From: Opisthocomus hoazin
Taxonomy: Eukaryota; Chordata; Aves; Opisthocomiformes; Opisthocomidae
Assembly: GCF_030867145.1 (NCBI RefSeq)
Contig: NC_134414.1
Coordinates: 81,086,504 to 81,150,503, forward strand
Direction: 5' to 3'
Length of the DNA: 64,000 nt
The stretch's first letter is position 1; every line of letters begins with the position of its first letter. The position numbers and the translations under genes were made by a program. The notes under the pieces were generated by a model. That model searched no databases, was not told where the DNA came from, and saw nothing but the letters and a program-made list of their open reading frames with translations. Shown here piece by piece: positions 1 through 13,084 of this stretch.

Positions 1-2370
1 TGGAAACAGATCAGCCGACTGATATCGCTGTGGAAACTGTAACCTCCTGATCCTCCGTGACTGTCTGGGTTTTGTAAAGGAAAATAACTTCTTTTTTTTC
101 GGTTGTTTTATTTTTTTGTTCAATAAGGTGCTGTGGGCAAGCGGTGTTGAGAGCAGAGGGCTGTTGTCAAAGCCACCCCATCACTGGGGGCAGAAGCTTC
201 TCCAGCCGCTCACGACATAACTCTGCTTTCAGCACGGTGCCAAAAGGTGCTTTGGAAGCTTGACCTGGGGAGACTGGAAGCTTTTTAGCTAAACTTTTGC
301 CAGCAAGTGACCTGACGGCTTATTTTGTGCTGTCAATACCTACATTGTTGGGGAGTGGAAAATACATACCTCATTGCCAGAGCAGCCGGGTTAGCGCTCG
401 GCTGCCTAGGGATTGCCTCAGTGACCCGAGGTGTTCGCTCCCTGCTGCGAAGCCCAGAGACCGGACCTGCACCTTCAGAAAAAGTACTCTCCAGGGGTGT
501 TGCTTTAAAATCTGCAGAGGTGCCAAGGGGATTGCCCCTTTCAGCTAGAAAGCAAATGATGTATTCTTTTTTTCTTCCAAACCCATGAATCTCTCTGATT
601 CAGGCAACCTTCAATGCAAGAGCAGAGGGTGGGCTGGATGTCCCTCAGCCGGAGCATTTCACGCTGTCGGGGAGTACCATGCTTTGCCCTCTTTGTTTCA
701 GGGACGGTTTGGGGGAGCTCTTCGTCAGACCTCTTAACTACTCGAAGGGTTCGCAACAAATTCCTCCTCGATTTTGATGGTATTTAGTCAAATGTTCTAT
801 TTGACACCTCGGTGCTGGACGGTAGCGTTAGCTGATGATATATGCAAAACGACATGCGGCAGTTGCTGCAAGACAGCTTGGGAGTGGAGTTGTCTCTGCA
901 GACACATGTGTCACTTCTTTTTTTACTAAACAGTTTTTTGGTTTTTTTTTTAAAGATACTCACTTTGATTTTGCTGTGCCCTACCAAAGCCCGGCAATGG
1001 GTTTTAAAGGGAAGGCGAGCAAGCAGGTTTTGTGCTTGCTGCTAAGATAGAAGGGGAAGCTGTTGTCTGAGCCATCTGTGACTGGCGTGCACTCTGGTGA
1101 TGGCTGAAGGCAGTCAAGATGGAAGGGAAGAAGGGCAGGGAGGAAACACTGGCAGTCTGGCCTCTGCAAAGAGAAGGTGGTGCCTGCTCTCAACAGAAGG
1201 AAGGAGATGAAGCGGATGTAGAAAGAAGCAGGGAAGGGACACACTGCTCCCTCCTACTTATCCTCCTGCTCACTCCTGCCCACCCTAGCCCTGGCCCTGG
1301 GCTGGGAAGGTTGCCCAAGGAGAAGCTGAGGGGCCGGAGTAGATGTGAAACTGCCAAGGTGGGGCTGGGAGAGCCCTCAGGAGGTTGGCAGACAAATTAG
1401 AGTAGTTCAGGCTTCACCTCTGAACACGACATGAAATCTTTTGTTGTTTTGTGAAGCATTTGATCTGAGGACTTGGATATACTATGACAGCTCTCTGCAG
1501 CAGAGTCTGCAGGTGGGATCAGACCCCAGAAGCTAGTCTGAAAGTGAGCATCTTCCCAGCCAGCTATGAAAACACCTAATACAGTCTTCCTGCAGAATAG
1601 TTTTCCCCCTTTTACTCTTTTGTCTTTTCAGGAAAATCTGATCTTCGTGAAAATGTTTTATTTTGGTAAAACTGAACATTTTGCTTATAGCTGGCTCTGA
1701 CTGCAGTGTAAATCTTTGGGTAAAGCCAATAATGCTAATGTACTAGAGCAGAATAAATGAGATCTAACTCACAATAAATTTTGATAGTTCTGAATGAGTT
1801 TTTGCTATCCCTTGATAGGACTGATTCCTGTGTTACAGGGCTAGAATATGATCAATGTGTTCATAATTTAAAAGGCATTTGTATCTGCAGTCTGTGCTAC
1901 AACTCAGGTGAATTTCTTACCCATGACATTAATTCAAATTTCCCAGATAAGAACAGAAAAATAATTTTATATGCTCATTCAAAACTGTTGATAATTAAAA
2001 ATAACCATCAATGCATTTTTAAGAGAAAAATGGCATCATAAGTAAATAGAAATGTTACTAATGTTTGAGAACATTCATATTCTTAAATTCAGTTATGAAT
2101 GAGACTTATATCTAGTAATGTTCCTTTTATAATCATATTTTCTTCAGCACTATAACAGAAAAAGAAAAGGATATGAAAGAGAAAAACTGGAGAAAAGAAA
2201 GGTATAAAGCTTTTCAAACACCCTTTTCTCACTCTAGCCTATCAATTTTTTAAAATGTCAGCTTTAGATAAACAATTATATTACATCAGAGAAAAAAATA
2301 AAACCGTTTAAGTTGTAATGCATTTTGTTTAATCTCTGTGTAAAATTCCCAGAGATGAATGTGCAAAAAT
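1..2370. other. No recognisable gene
   Basis: I read both strands for a D3 exon of receptor A (PPxNxT start, WSXWS end) and for a membrane exon and found none. 1080-1330 is purine-rich. The rest is AT-rich without a convincing repeat family. Confidence 0.5.
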
Positions 2371-2486
2371 TTAGAATTTATATTCTGACTTTGTCACACT
2401 TGTCTCTCTGTATTCGTTGCTTTCCAGACCTATGAAATAACAAAAAAATGAACTTTTCATAATACGTAATAATAGACAATACTTAC

Positions 2487-2674
2487 CTATTGCCTGAGGT
2501 ATAAAAGATTTGTAATAAGACAGCATTCTTGAATTATTTCTGAGAGCTCTTACAGTTATGTTTAAATTGATTTTTCTTGATGGTTGGAAACATATTTCTT
2601 TCATATGGCATCCAATATTTTTCTTCCTTGCATTTTTTATATATTGCTGGCATTCAAAATCTTTTCCTACATGT
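2487..2674 (-). CDS. Receptor A exon 5: D2 second half
   Basis: 188 nt between acceptor ttccttctcacag and donor gtaagt. It encodes DFECQQYIKN...NIGCHM and ends MLSYYKSFIPQAI. The ECQxY...NIxC pair is the second disulfide of the D2 domain, as in IL5RA. If the donor is not used, the frame runs on to a stop at 2371. Confidence 0.78.
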
Positions 2675-4320
2675 CTGTGAGAAGGAAATATGAATGTTGT
2701 ACAGCAAGTACTTAGGCACAAAAATATGGTTTCATACTTATTTTGCACATACCTGTAGGAAAATAAAATCTGGATATCTTCTGGAGCTTCTGCTTTAATA
2801 TGCCAGGTGCAATTGAAAAAAGAAATATTATATATGATGCATGAAAGATTCTGAATGTATACTGCAACAAAGAAAGGGGAAAAAAGAAAGGGTGATGTTT
2901 ATGTTACATTGATTTTCTAATAACCACATGATGATTGCCTTTACAAACCTATTATGTAGCCTTATTTCTAGCAGGGTGAAGAAGTGGTAGGTGAGAACAA
3001 ATGGGTCTTTTGGCTTTTTGGACAATGACAAATGAGAAGCACATCTGCTACTACCACCAAAAGCCTTACTAACCTATTTAAAGAAAAAAAAATGTCATGA
3101 GTAGTAGCTGTAAACCTCCGCTCTTTGAAGATTTCCTGAAACCAGCTGATACAGAAGGTAATCTTCAAGAGACATACGTGTTGCTAGGGAAAATGTTATT
3201 CTGATGTCTTGCTCGGCAGAGCTGGAGCTTTATGAATCTGAACGTGTCTAACAAAGGAAATAATTCAGCAATATTCCAAGGTCTTATGTGTCATCTTCTT
3301 AACAAATCTGTATCAAAAATGTAGCATAATATAATAATGAGCTTTCAGAAACAGTATGTCTCCAAGTAAGAAAAAACTTTATCATGAACACTTGGATGTC
3401 TTAACAACATGTAGGAAATAGCTGACCTGGAGGTGCCTTGTAAGTAAATTCTGTCCAGTCACTCTCTTTAATTACGTCTTCCGTTTCTTTTGCAAAAAGT
3501 TGTGTTTTAACTTTAGCATTAAAACCAGAATGTAACTCCATACGTATTATCTTTTTCTTTCTCTGCAGTCTTTCCTAAAAGCAGGAAGAAGGAATTGCAT
3601 GAAGACAGAGAGTACTAAGTATTGCAGGGGAAATTATGCAAATTCATTTACTGAATGAAGTAATACATGATTTCACTTTAAACTACGTGTAAATGCTGAA
3701 CAACTTACTTCCTTTTCATGGGTGGTATTGAAGAATTTATAACTCAAAATATACTCCACAGTGTACTTCTCAGTTTCTTCTCTTGTCAGGTTATTGCTCC
3801 AGGATAGAATGACTCTCGACTCATTCTTGGTAATCCACAGAACATTGTGTAGTGCAAGTTCATCTGCAATTACAACGATATTACATAGAGGAAGAGAGGG
3901 CTCACAACTGTGTACACAAAGGATTTGGCTCTCAGTGAGGCTTGCACAGGCAGTAGCTCTCCCAGGAGCTCTGTTCTTACATGGAGCAAGTGGTTTCTGA
4001 GCTCTGTTGAATATGACTGACTTCAGTGGTGAGATTCATGTTTTCCTGTCTGCAGCTCTCAAAACATTAGGTGATTGACTTTTACGTGTCTTGGACACCT
4101 CTCCTAGCACACGTCTCTCTCTCTCTGTTGGCTGTAGAAAGTGCCTCAATAACAAGTTCAGATTCATCATCCGAGATGGCTAGTGTAGGACGAAGTGTTA
4201 CTTAGTATTTTACTTACCCACTACATCTGGTTGTCCACTTGCCAGGCTAGTGGAAAACAGTGTGTGATGCTGGAAAAAAATTACGATCAGCATGACAAGA
4301 ATGACTGTAACTTGTGCCAT
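2487..4320 (-). CDS. Receptor A: IL5RA/IL3RA-like cytokine receptor alpha chain, 5' five exons
   Basis: Five exons joined by consistent phases encode about 234 residues: signal peptide (4320-4218), N-terminal FNIII domain (3863-3709 and 3574-3427) and cytokine-module D2 (2861-2753 and 2674-2487). Borders are GT-AG and the phases are 1, 0, 1, 2, 1. Seen motifs: LHSGFNAKV followed by SDW in the N-terminal domain, FNCTW and APEDIQ in D2, and ECQQYIKN...NIGC. These track IL5RA more closely than CSF2RA. D2 lacks the FLVNGS motif of receptors B and C but keeps an NNS at that point. Family members bind an interleukin/GM-CSF-type ligand at the cell surface and pair with a beta chain. The D3 (WSXWS), transmembrane and cytoplasmic exons are not visible at 1-2486; they may lie beyond the window or be lost. 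CRLF2 occupies this orientation in mammals, but CRLF2 has no N-terminal FNIII domain, so it does not fit. Confidence 0.72.
2753..2861 (-). CDS. Receptor A exon 4: D2 first half (NCTW)
   Basis: The acceptor is tttgttgcag and the donor gtatgt; 109 nt. It encodes IQNLSCIIYNISFFNCTW followed by APEDIQILFSY, the Cys-(x)n-NCTW start of the cytokine module. It aligns residue for residue with exon 30050-30179 (receptor B) and exon 49483-49612 (receptor C), but it is 21 nt shorter than both. Confidence 0.8.
3427..3574 (-). CDS. Receptor A exon 3: N-terminal FNIII domain, second half
   Basis: 148 nt, phase 0 to phase 1. It contains ELHSGFNAKVKT and ESDWTEFTYKAPP, the conserved 'GFsAkV...W...APP' ending of IL5RA-like N-terminal domains. 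Two in-frame acceptors exist (exon start 3574 or 3562), differing by four codons. The cysteine usual before the LHxGF motif in IL5RA is missing. Confidence 0.75.
3709..3863 (-). CDS. Receptor A exon 2: N-terminal FNIII domain, first half
   Basis: The acceptor is ttgtaattgcag and the donor gtaagt; 155 nt, phase 1 to phase 0. The reading frame carries the VILSWSNN core strand and YTVEYILSYK, as in the first FNIII strands of IL5RA/IL13RA-type N-terminal domains. There are two N-glycosylation sequons (NNLT, NTTH). Confidence 0.75.
4218..4320 (-). CDS. Receptor A exon 1: start codon and signal peptide
   Basis: The ATG (plus-strand cat at 4318-4320) opens 34 codons starting MAQVTVILVMLIVIFF, a textbook hydrophobic signal core. 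The exon ends in phase 1 at a strong gtaagt donor. The phase matches exon 2 exactly. Confidence 0.75.
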
Positions 4321-7300
4321 AGCAAATGCTTTGGGGCACAGGTTTGCAGAAACGGAGACTCTTTAGTTCCAAGTTTGGTTCAAAAAGCACTTAGAACATG
4401 ATGTTTTCATTTTGCATCTGCAAAATAATATGAAACAGTCACTTAACCAGTTAAACGATGTCTGAAGTATAAGAAATAAATATGAAAAGACATATGTTTA
4501 ATGGGTCTTGTTGATCGCTGCCTTCTATTCCCAGGATCTTTGCATTTAAGCCCATGCTTTAACTGGGTGCCTGCTGTGGTTTTGCCTCAATTTGCAACGA
4601 AGAACCACGCAGTCACTCTCTCACTCCTTCCCCCTCCCCGGTGGGATGGGGAGGAGAATCAGAAGGAAAAAGGCAGAAAGTCATTGGTTGGGATGAGAAC
4701 AGTTTCACAGAATGGCAAAAGGAGAAGAAAACAATAATCAATAATACTGATAAAAGCATATACAACATGCAGTGTTCTCACCACCCGATGCTCAGCTTGC
4801 TCCTGAGTAGCAAAAGCCCCTCCTTTGGCCAGGTCCCCAGTTTAATACTAAGCATGACATCACATGGTATAGAACATCCCATTTGACTGGCTGTTTGGGT
4901 CAGCCCATCCTACTCTATCCCAGCTGAACTCAGGACAGTGCCAAGTCGAAACAGGAAAGGTGTCCCATGATGAGCTGGTTTTGAATGGAAGTACTGCTTG
5001 GATTGCAAAGCAAGACCACAGATATAACACCACTGGTACTGAAAGCAGACAGGTTGGGTAGGAGCCACTTGATGTGAGCTTGGCTAGATAAAAACCCAGC
5101 AGCTGTAACTATACGAGTTATTTAGCCTCTAGTGGCAGTAGAGTAACTGTCCCTTCCAGACTGTGATACAGTGTGAAAACAGGTTCTGCACTGGTTAAAG
5201 TTGGTTTTAGAAAGTCATAATTGCTATTTGATGTCTTAGTAGTCATTCAAAAGTTGCTTTAATGTAAAACAACCTCTGAGACCTTACCAGTTCTCCACAG
5301 AATTAATACACCTCTGTGTTCAGGGTCTTTCACTCACAAGCTAACTGGTTTATCTTAACTCTATGTGTGTTATCCAGGGACCAGCAAAAGGATCCCTGGA
5401 CCGATATAAAAATGTTCACAGTACACTGACAAACAAGAGGCATCGGTCATGCAGAGGAAAATGTGTGAATGCTCAACACATCCAAAAAGTGTGCAATGAG
5501 GTTACCTGGAAAAACAATATGCATACATTTTAATTTTTAATGTTATTTGCGGAAAATGCAGTGAACAAGAGGTCATTTAATGATTACTGTCATTGTTTAT
5601 GAAGTGCTGTGAAAAATCATAACAAAATGCTTTAAGGCAGAGATTCTCCTGCCTGCTTCCTTCTGGCACCGATCTCAGCTGTAGCAGCAGCAGCAGCTGT
5701 GGTATGAGTGCTACACTATGCACATGGCAAACAAAAAAAAAGAGTGAGCAAATTCTGCTTGGTGTGCCTGGGAAATAAGTCAATTCTAATTGCCTGGAGA
5801 GGAGAGGGGTGAGCTGTTCTTACCCTCACTTCTTGCTAATAACGTCCCTGGAATGGCAGGATATATGGCAAAAATCAAGGAAAATATAAAATGAAAACAA
5901 GGAGCTTTCAAGAGTTTGTAATTCAATGTGCAGTGGCTGTAAAGGGCTCATCCATTCCCATAAGACAAAGTGATCATAGTTCTAGGAACACATGTATACT
6001 TAATTTAAATTTGGAGAAAGGGAAAAAATGAGTATGGAAAACACTAAGCAAGTTAAAATATTTGTGGCTGTTAGTAACGTGACTACTTTTGTAGAAAACA
6101 TGAATCAAAAAGGGACCTGAAACAGGAAAAGGAACAAAATAAATCTTGAAGTAGCAACAACTTTTGGTGCTGAAAATAAAAATAGAATTCACCTGTGAGG
6201 TAATATAAATACATTCAGTTGGAGAAAGGAAACACAGAGGCAGATGAGGCAGATTTTTAAAGTAAGCCTGAGTAAACTTAGAAAAAAAAAACAACTGGAG
6301 TCAAAGAAAGACTTTTCAGGGGAGACCATTGCTGTTTCCCCAGAGGTGACTTGCTCCTAAGCGTAACTTCTGCACAGCACTGAGAGGCACTTCACTCAGC
6401 GTGCAATGAACTCCTACACCTTGCTCCCACAGGAGCTGTGATGGCAGGTAGTGTCAGGCTGAGAATAGGACTAGGAAAATTTGTGGAAAGCAGGTACATG
6501 AAATGCTGCTAAAAAGTGTTAGAGATGGATGTGCCTTTTAACAACCCCAACTCAGCTGCTGTAGGTGCTGAGGGAATACTTGGAGAATGGGTTGCAGGAG
6601 GTGGCCAAAGTTGTCAGTTATGTCTGAGTAGCACCTGCTGTTTCCACTGCCGCAGATAGAACAGCAGATGGATCACTGGGCTGACCCCAAAGGGTATTTC
6701 TTATGTTTATATGCAGTGAATTGGTCCACAGAAAACAGCAAATCGAAAGCACTGCAACGTAAGGACACCCAACGTGTTCATGTGGGAAGGAAAAGCCATG
6801 CTTACATAAAAGGCTTTTGATCCACAGCTTCTCAAAGAATGAATACTTCCATTTATGCCAGCATAACTGAGCAGAAAGGCAGAATGTTTCTTCTCAAACA
6901 TACACAGGCAGGACTATGTGTTTCTAATCCTCTGCTGCAAAGAGCTTTATGTTATCACATGGTGCTGAAATTCAGTCTATGAGGTGCAAAACAAAATTCA
7001 CTGCCTGACGAATCTTTTTAAAAACTTCCTCTAGTCCTTTTGTTTCTAGAGAAATGGACAGTAGCTAATATACTTACAGACAGTCCAGTTAATCTAATGG
7101 GATAGAAATTGTTTCAGTAATCTAAATAATAGAAAATATAACCATAAACACACACCCCCAAAAAAGTATTGCTTTCCAAACAGTGCACTGTCAAAGAATA
7201 CTTTTTTTTTTTTAGTAGAAAGTATTCTCAATATTTAAAAACAGTACTACATGTCTATTTGGGGGTTTTTTTACCATTTCATTTATCCACTTGCTTTCAT

Positions 7301-10300
7301 GCTGAGCTGCAACCACAGGCAATGCCTGTTTACTGCCCAGCAATTTCTGGTTTACAATAGGGGGTTGCTGGAGAGAGAGAAAGGGGAGGTGACATAAAGG
7401 AGGCTGCCAGCCCATACACCACAGCAGCTGCAGAGATGGTTAGGGTTTGTGCAAAACCCATCTGGTGAATCTGGGAAGCAGACAGTCAGGGCAAGAAAAT
7501 GAAAGTAATGAAACCAATCTTCACAAAATGTAGAGCAGTTACTTTGAGCGTGGGGAAAATGAACTGTTTAATTTTAAAAATTCATGAGACCTGAGAGTTT
7601 CCTGCAGTGTAGATCTGTTCAACGTCCATGTGTCTGAGTGAAGACATTTTACAAAGTTTGTGGGGCTGATTATTTTATCTTCCTAAATTCGAAAGTTAAC
7701 ATTTGAACAAACAGCATTTAAAAATATTTTCTTTAAAAAAAACAGTGAAATTGTTGAAAAAGACAATTTCCAGTGCTCTTGAAAAATATATTGTGCCTAA
7801 TTTAGAGTGTAAATTCAATCATTAAGCAATCAAGTCTTTTATTTTGTGGCTCTAATGCACAGTCTTAGCTAAGGAGAATCACTAGATCTGTTTATCTGAC
7901 TAAGACTACCTAAAACTTGCGCTTCATTTAAGGCTGTCGATTCATATTTTTCAAAGGCCCCGTATTTGACAGCAGGCAATTTTGAAACTGATAAAGGAAT
8001 AATGAAATAAAGAATGTTAGTCAAATACATTTTAAAGGTCTGGGTAGCTGAAGAGTCAAAACAGCAGTACCATTTATATTCTTTTTTCAAAACTTACCTT
8101 ATTCTGAATGCATGTTAAATCCTGGATACCTGCTCATCATTTGGGCTTAGAAGCAGAAGTCAGCAGTGGAGAATGTCTTGATTTAAGACTACAATAAGAA
8201 ATTGATTGAAGAGGCTTCCTTTTCTGCAAGACACCCCCTCAGAAAAGCCAGTTTCCACTGCCACTTCCCTCTATGGGACTGAAGCATATCTCTGAATACA
8301 CGAACACTAACTGGAACCTTAGCCAAGTTCTTCAAAATATCTTGAAAGAGGCACACCTCTGGATGACTAAGTCAGTTGTCAGAGTTGCTATTATTTTTTT
8401 CTCTCTTTTCATACAGAAAAGAAAGGTTTAAAAACATTTTTACATACTGTAATGAGCTTTTATATTTTAAGAAAAAAACAGTTCATAGAAGAAATTAAAT
8501 CATGCAATGCAAGTAGTGGCGGTGAAACTAAAATCTCACAAAAATCATATTTTACCTGCCAATGTTCTTCTGGTTTTTTGGTGACTAATAAACATCTTTC
8601 ACTGCACAGCAAATTAAAAAAAAATAACACAAACTTGAGGCAAGGAGAGATTATACAAGTTATCCAAATCACACCAGAAACAGCTGAAATAGCTAGGAAT
8701 AGTTACTGTTCTGAAATTTCCATTTTAAACCTTGTGAACTACATAGAAAAATTCAGAACACTGATCAGGAGCTGATATCTCATTATGCATACAAATTCCT
8801 CTGGGCTGATACCAGTGATGAATCACAGTAATTGTAATGACAAACAGTCGAAGAGACTAAGGCTTGAAATAATGACTCATCTTCTAGCGTGAAAGCAATA
8901 GATATGCATCCTGAATATTTCTAGGAAAAGAGCCTGCTGTATTATAAAAGATAAGCTATATTTCATAGCCATTACCCTTCTTTCAAGGGAACTGGTGAAA
9001 CACAGCCTAATACAGAGAAAATTTCTAGACATTTAAGAGCATCTATATCTGCATCTTATTGCTAATTTATACAAATATTCCTGATTGGACATTCAAGTGC
9101 TGACAGCAGAATACTTAATATGTATACTTTATCAGCTACAAACTTGTGGAATCAAATTAGAGACTAACAATACATGTCATGTTACCCTTTATTTACGCTT
9201 AGCTTTTAGAGTTAGTTTGAATCATTTGATGGCTGTTGTGCCTCAAACAGCAACTCTGCGTGATCACAAGGGTGTGATGTGCATGTTTCTGTAGTCGAAC
9301 TACTAAGGTTTGTGTAAATCATTGTATATCTCAAGGAAGCAGAGATGTCAATGCCTCCTGCTTTAACTCTATCTCTTGGCATTCCCAGTTAACAGGATGA
9401 AACTCAGCTACTAACCCACCACATCAGTCTAAAGCACCTTCCTGTTAGACCAGTATTCCATTCCCGCAGGACTTCAGCAGCTGCATAGCATATGGACAGA
9501 GAACAAATGAGGGAACAGACCCTGCTAGGAGGAGGCAGATGGGGAAGGCCTTAAGATACATGCTTAATTTTTTTTCTCAGTCAGAAGTCTGGAGATGAGA
9601 TTAATCCTCATTTTGTATTTCTACAGTTTAGGACAAGGATTCAGCACCTGCAACCTGCCATCTACAAGGAGCTAGTTGTCCAGGTTCCCATTACAGCTAA
9701 TGGACATCTAGTTAAAGTAATGAGTGAACCACAGAGAGAGAGAAGGGTTTGAGCGGGGAGGAGAAGACTCATCTCACCTACAAGTAGACCCGTCCAATAA
9801 ATCTGATAAATTGAAACGTAAGCTACATTGATTACATCTCTGCTCACTACAGTTGATTTTCAGATGCCTAGAATTGTTACAAATGCAATCCCTTGTCCCC
9901 CTGTTTGTATAAAAGCTTTAAAAATGGGCAGATTGAATAAAGCAATGGACTCTGAATAAAAATAATTTTTTTCTTTCCATTCCTTTACTGCAGCACAGTT
10001 AGTTTCTCTCCATGTTTCCTTCTATACAATTCATTTAAAAGTGTCCTTCAGGATGGTTCATTCTATTTTCCTTCCCAGCTGGTATGCAGCAAACATTTCA
10101 GGTGCTCAAAAACAATCCTTGTCCTTACAAAATCTTTAAACTCCAAGTCTTCATTTTCATTCTTCCACCATTAAGAGACTGGCTCTGGCAAGGCTTCTAT
10201 TAATTCACAACTCATTATTAAAAGACTGCTTCCTATCTAGATTACTGAAATTTTTGTATGGTGCTGCCTTCTGCATCCTCCATCTGATTCTTTCAACTCA

Positions 10301-12317
10301 CAAACCAGTATTTGATAAGGAGTCTTCTTGAGCTACCAAGGGACACTCTTTGCCTAGTTAAGGCAACATGTATGTGCAGATGATGTGCTCAGTAAAGACT
10401 AGCATATCCATGTCCTTTACACAGCCAAATCTGGAAGAGAAAAATGTCTATTCACCTGCTATAGCCATCAGTTTTGGAAGATCTTTCTCATCCTCATGAC
10501 CCTCCTCCCCTACCAAATTCTAGTTGCCAAAATCACAATAGGGAAGAGCAGCATTCACCACTCAGCTGAAAGAAAATCAACTCATTGCCAAACAGTCTGA
10601 TGATATAAAATTCACCAGAGACAGGCAGAGGGAAAACATCTACCCATCTGCCGTGTGCAACTAAGTAACTGACTTATTTGTGAAACAGCTTTTGCTAATC
10701 TCAGTTCCAAAACGTGTCAACCTCTTTACAATTGAACTGTCTAACAAAATCATTGTCATTGGCCATTTCACCTAGAGACATTTTCAAAAATTCATTCTGT
10801 ATTAGATTCATTTCTAGGCACTCTGCTCAGCCCTGTTACATATTGGTCAACATTGATGATTGTGCCTTGCCTGAAGTTTAAAAAAGAAATGATGTTAGGA
10901 CCTACCTTTGGCAGAGATTCACAGATGTTGCAGTCCATCCATGATTCTCTCCTTCAGTCTTACAAGAAGGGCACACACTTTTCCGATGCAGAAGATGAGA
11001 GAATACAGCCCTCTACAGTGCTGTTTCCAGTGGCGAAGCTTAGGTAATTCCCCATTTAGCACTCTGGAGAGTCCCAATGAGACATTCTTCTCATTCTGAG
11101 GTGATTTCTCAAAGCTGTATCTTCCACTATGGATCAAGCTTGCCTAACATTTCCATATCCTCTCCTGCACTCAGTCCGAAGTTACTCGCCCTTTTCCCAC
11201 AGATGGGTTTACTCAGCTCCCTGTGTGCAGCCAGATCAACATGTTCAGTCCCAGGCACTACTTCCTTTTCCAACCCTTACTAGTGCACTCGATCATGCAA
11301 GCAGTACCAGCTCTCTTGACGCAAGAGGACTCGAAGTTAGCTCAGCTGAGTCAGGGTTGTCATCACTCTGTTAAACTGCTCCCTGTGTTAGGCTGAGTCA
11401 CATTAATTTAGCCACTTCCATTTCATTTTATCTGCCAACAGTATGTGGCTATGTGTTCTTCCTTTTAAGCAGTTGTTCCTTAGTTTAACAAAGGTTCATT
11501 TCTGAAGAGTCATCGCAACCGTTCCAACAGCTGGAAAAACCTAAGGGGAAGATACATAAGCACCGTGCAAACATGACAGAGCTAACTAATTTGCAGTAGG
11601 TAGCTTCACCACTGAAACTATCAGTACCTGTATCAGCAGAGGAGACATTTGTGGCAAAGATCTATCTCTGCATCAGAAGGACAAGATTCATCTGTCATTA
11701 CTTAGGTATCTGTAAAAGATCCTTAAGTCTAGGCTCATAACCTTGGCTTCCCCTCTCAGAGAATAAAAATTAATGAACTTCTCGTGACTTAGGTGCCTGT
11801 TACAGGCTTAATCTCATCCCACAAGACAGAGAAAATGAATTAACCCCTGGATAATTCAGATTATCGGCCTCTTGGGTGAGAATCTGGATCAGACTTGGAT
11901 ATAATTTTCAGATGGTTAACATTCGAGATGAACCCCATCCAATGGATTTGGAGTAACTTTTCTAGTAACAACTGACCTGTAGATATCTATTAGGATCTCA
12001 GCTTTGGGAGAATAGCCCCATACTTAAACTAAAGCCTCTTTTGGGTATATCACATGAAGACTACTGAACACTTCATCTTCTCCTGAAACTGCTAGTAACC
12101 TCTCTTGACTGGGTCATTATTTCTGATAAGCATAGTATTTAAGTTAAGGACCAAGAAAAGTCCCTGCATGATCTGATCTGTTACCATTTTACAAGTGAGA
12201 ATGACTTTACACAGGTGACGCCCCAGAGAAAGTGTTGCTGAGTTCTAGCTCAATTTTAGTTCACACTTCTGCTTATTTTAGGAAGAAGAAGCAAAGCACT
12301 AGAAACTTATTTAAACA
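4321..12317. other. Upstream of receptor A; no gene recognised
   Basis: This should hold the receptor A promoter, but I see no clear TATA box or CpG island directly upstream of 4320. Open frames here (for example 8452-8775, 107 codons) have no recognisable domain, splice structure or codon bias. Nothing else could be assigned. Confidence 0.45.
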
Positions 12318-13084
12318 TGCGTTTGGTGTAGGTGGCCAGATGTGGTGATAGGTGTAGCCAGGACAGCAGAGATGGCCCCTGTGAGAAGATACCAGGGACT
12401 GTCCTGTATCCTATTCCATCCAGCTCCAATGGACCCACAGCTGGACACAGCTAAGACCAGCAGCCAAGATGGTGGTACCTCTGGGAAAACTTATTTAAGA
12501 AAGGGGGGAAAAATGTCAGATACACAGAGGAGGAGGGAGAAACAGAGGGAGCACTGAGGTTGAAGGAGGAGAAGGAGTCAGAGATACTGCATCGTGGAGC
12601 AGAGTCTCACTGTAGCCAATGGAGGACCCATGCTGGAGCAGAGAACAAGCATGAGGAGGAAGGAGCAGTGGAGATGAACCATTCATGTATATGAATAGAT
12701 ATATATTCATGTATATGAATATATATATATTCATAACCCCCCGGTCCCCATCCCCCCTGCACCACTCGGGGAGGTAGAGGAGTGTGAAGAAGTGAGGTGG
12801 AGCCTGGGCTGGGGTGGGGAGAGGCAGGTGTTGTTTTAATGCTTGTCTTTTTACTTCTCACTACCCGTATCTATTTTAACTTGCAATAAATGAAAGCTAG
12901 TTCTCCCCAAGTCAAGTCTGTTTTGCCCACAGTGGTAACTGGCAAGCAGTCTCCTGGTCCTTATCTCAACACAAGAGCTCTCATTCCTGTTTTTTCCTAT
13001 TTTCTGTCCCTGTCTCACTGAGGAGGAGGAGTGAGCAAGGAACTGGTTAGGAGTTTGTCTGTTAGCCAAAGCTAACTCACCACA
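12318..13084 (+). mobile_element. Solo endogenous-retrovirus LTR, plus orientation
   Basis: The sequence has LTR layout. The 5' part carries a 'cctgtgagaag' block and 'acctctgggaaaacttatttaagaaa'. Purine-rich middle sequence follows, then 'ggtgttttaatgcttg', the polyadenylation signal aataaa near 12885, and 'ctccccaagtcaagtctgttttgcccac'. It ends near 'ctcaccaca'. The element at 62333-63477 has the same blocks in the opposite orientation, which supports one family. I know this LTR type as widespread in neoavian genomes; the exact family name is not determined. No internal viral genes adjoin it. The ends are approximate and no target duplication was seen. Confidence 0.7.
12681..12734. repeat. 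AT-rich palindromic microsatellite inside the LTR
   Basis: Two copies of attcatgtatatgaat are separated by (at)n runs, followed by atattcat. The unit is self-complementary and could form a hairpin. It sits where the reverse copy at 62.8-63.1 kb instead has GC-rich tandem repeats. Confidence 0.75.

Noticed and set aside
2487-4320. Identification of receptor A as CRLF2 from its minus orientation
   Set aside because: CRLF2 lacks the N-terminal FNIII domain seen in exons 2-3, and D2 motifs match IL5RA-type chains better.
8452-8775. 107-codon plus-strand ATG frame
   Set aside because: AT-rich, no recognised domain, no splice context or homologous counterpart; it looks like chance.
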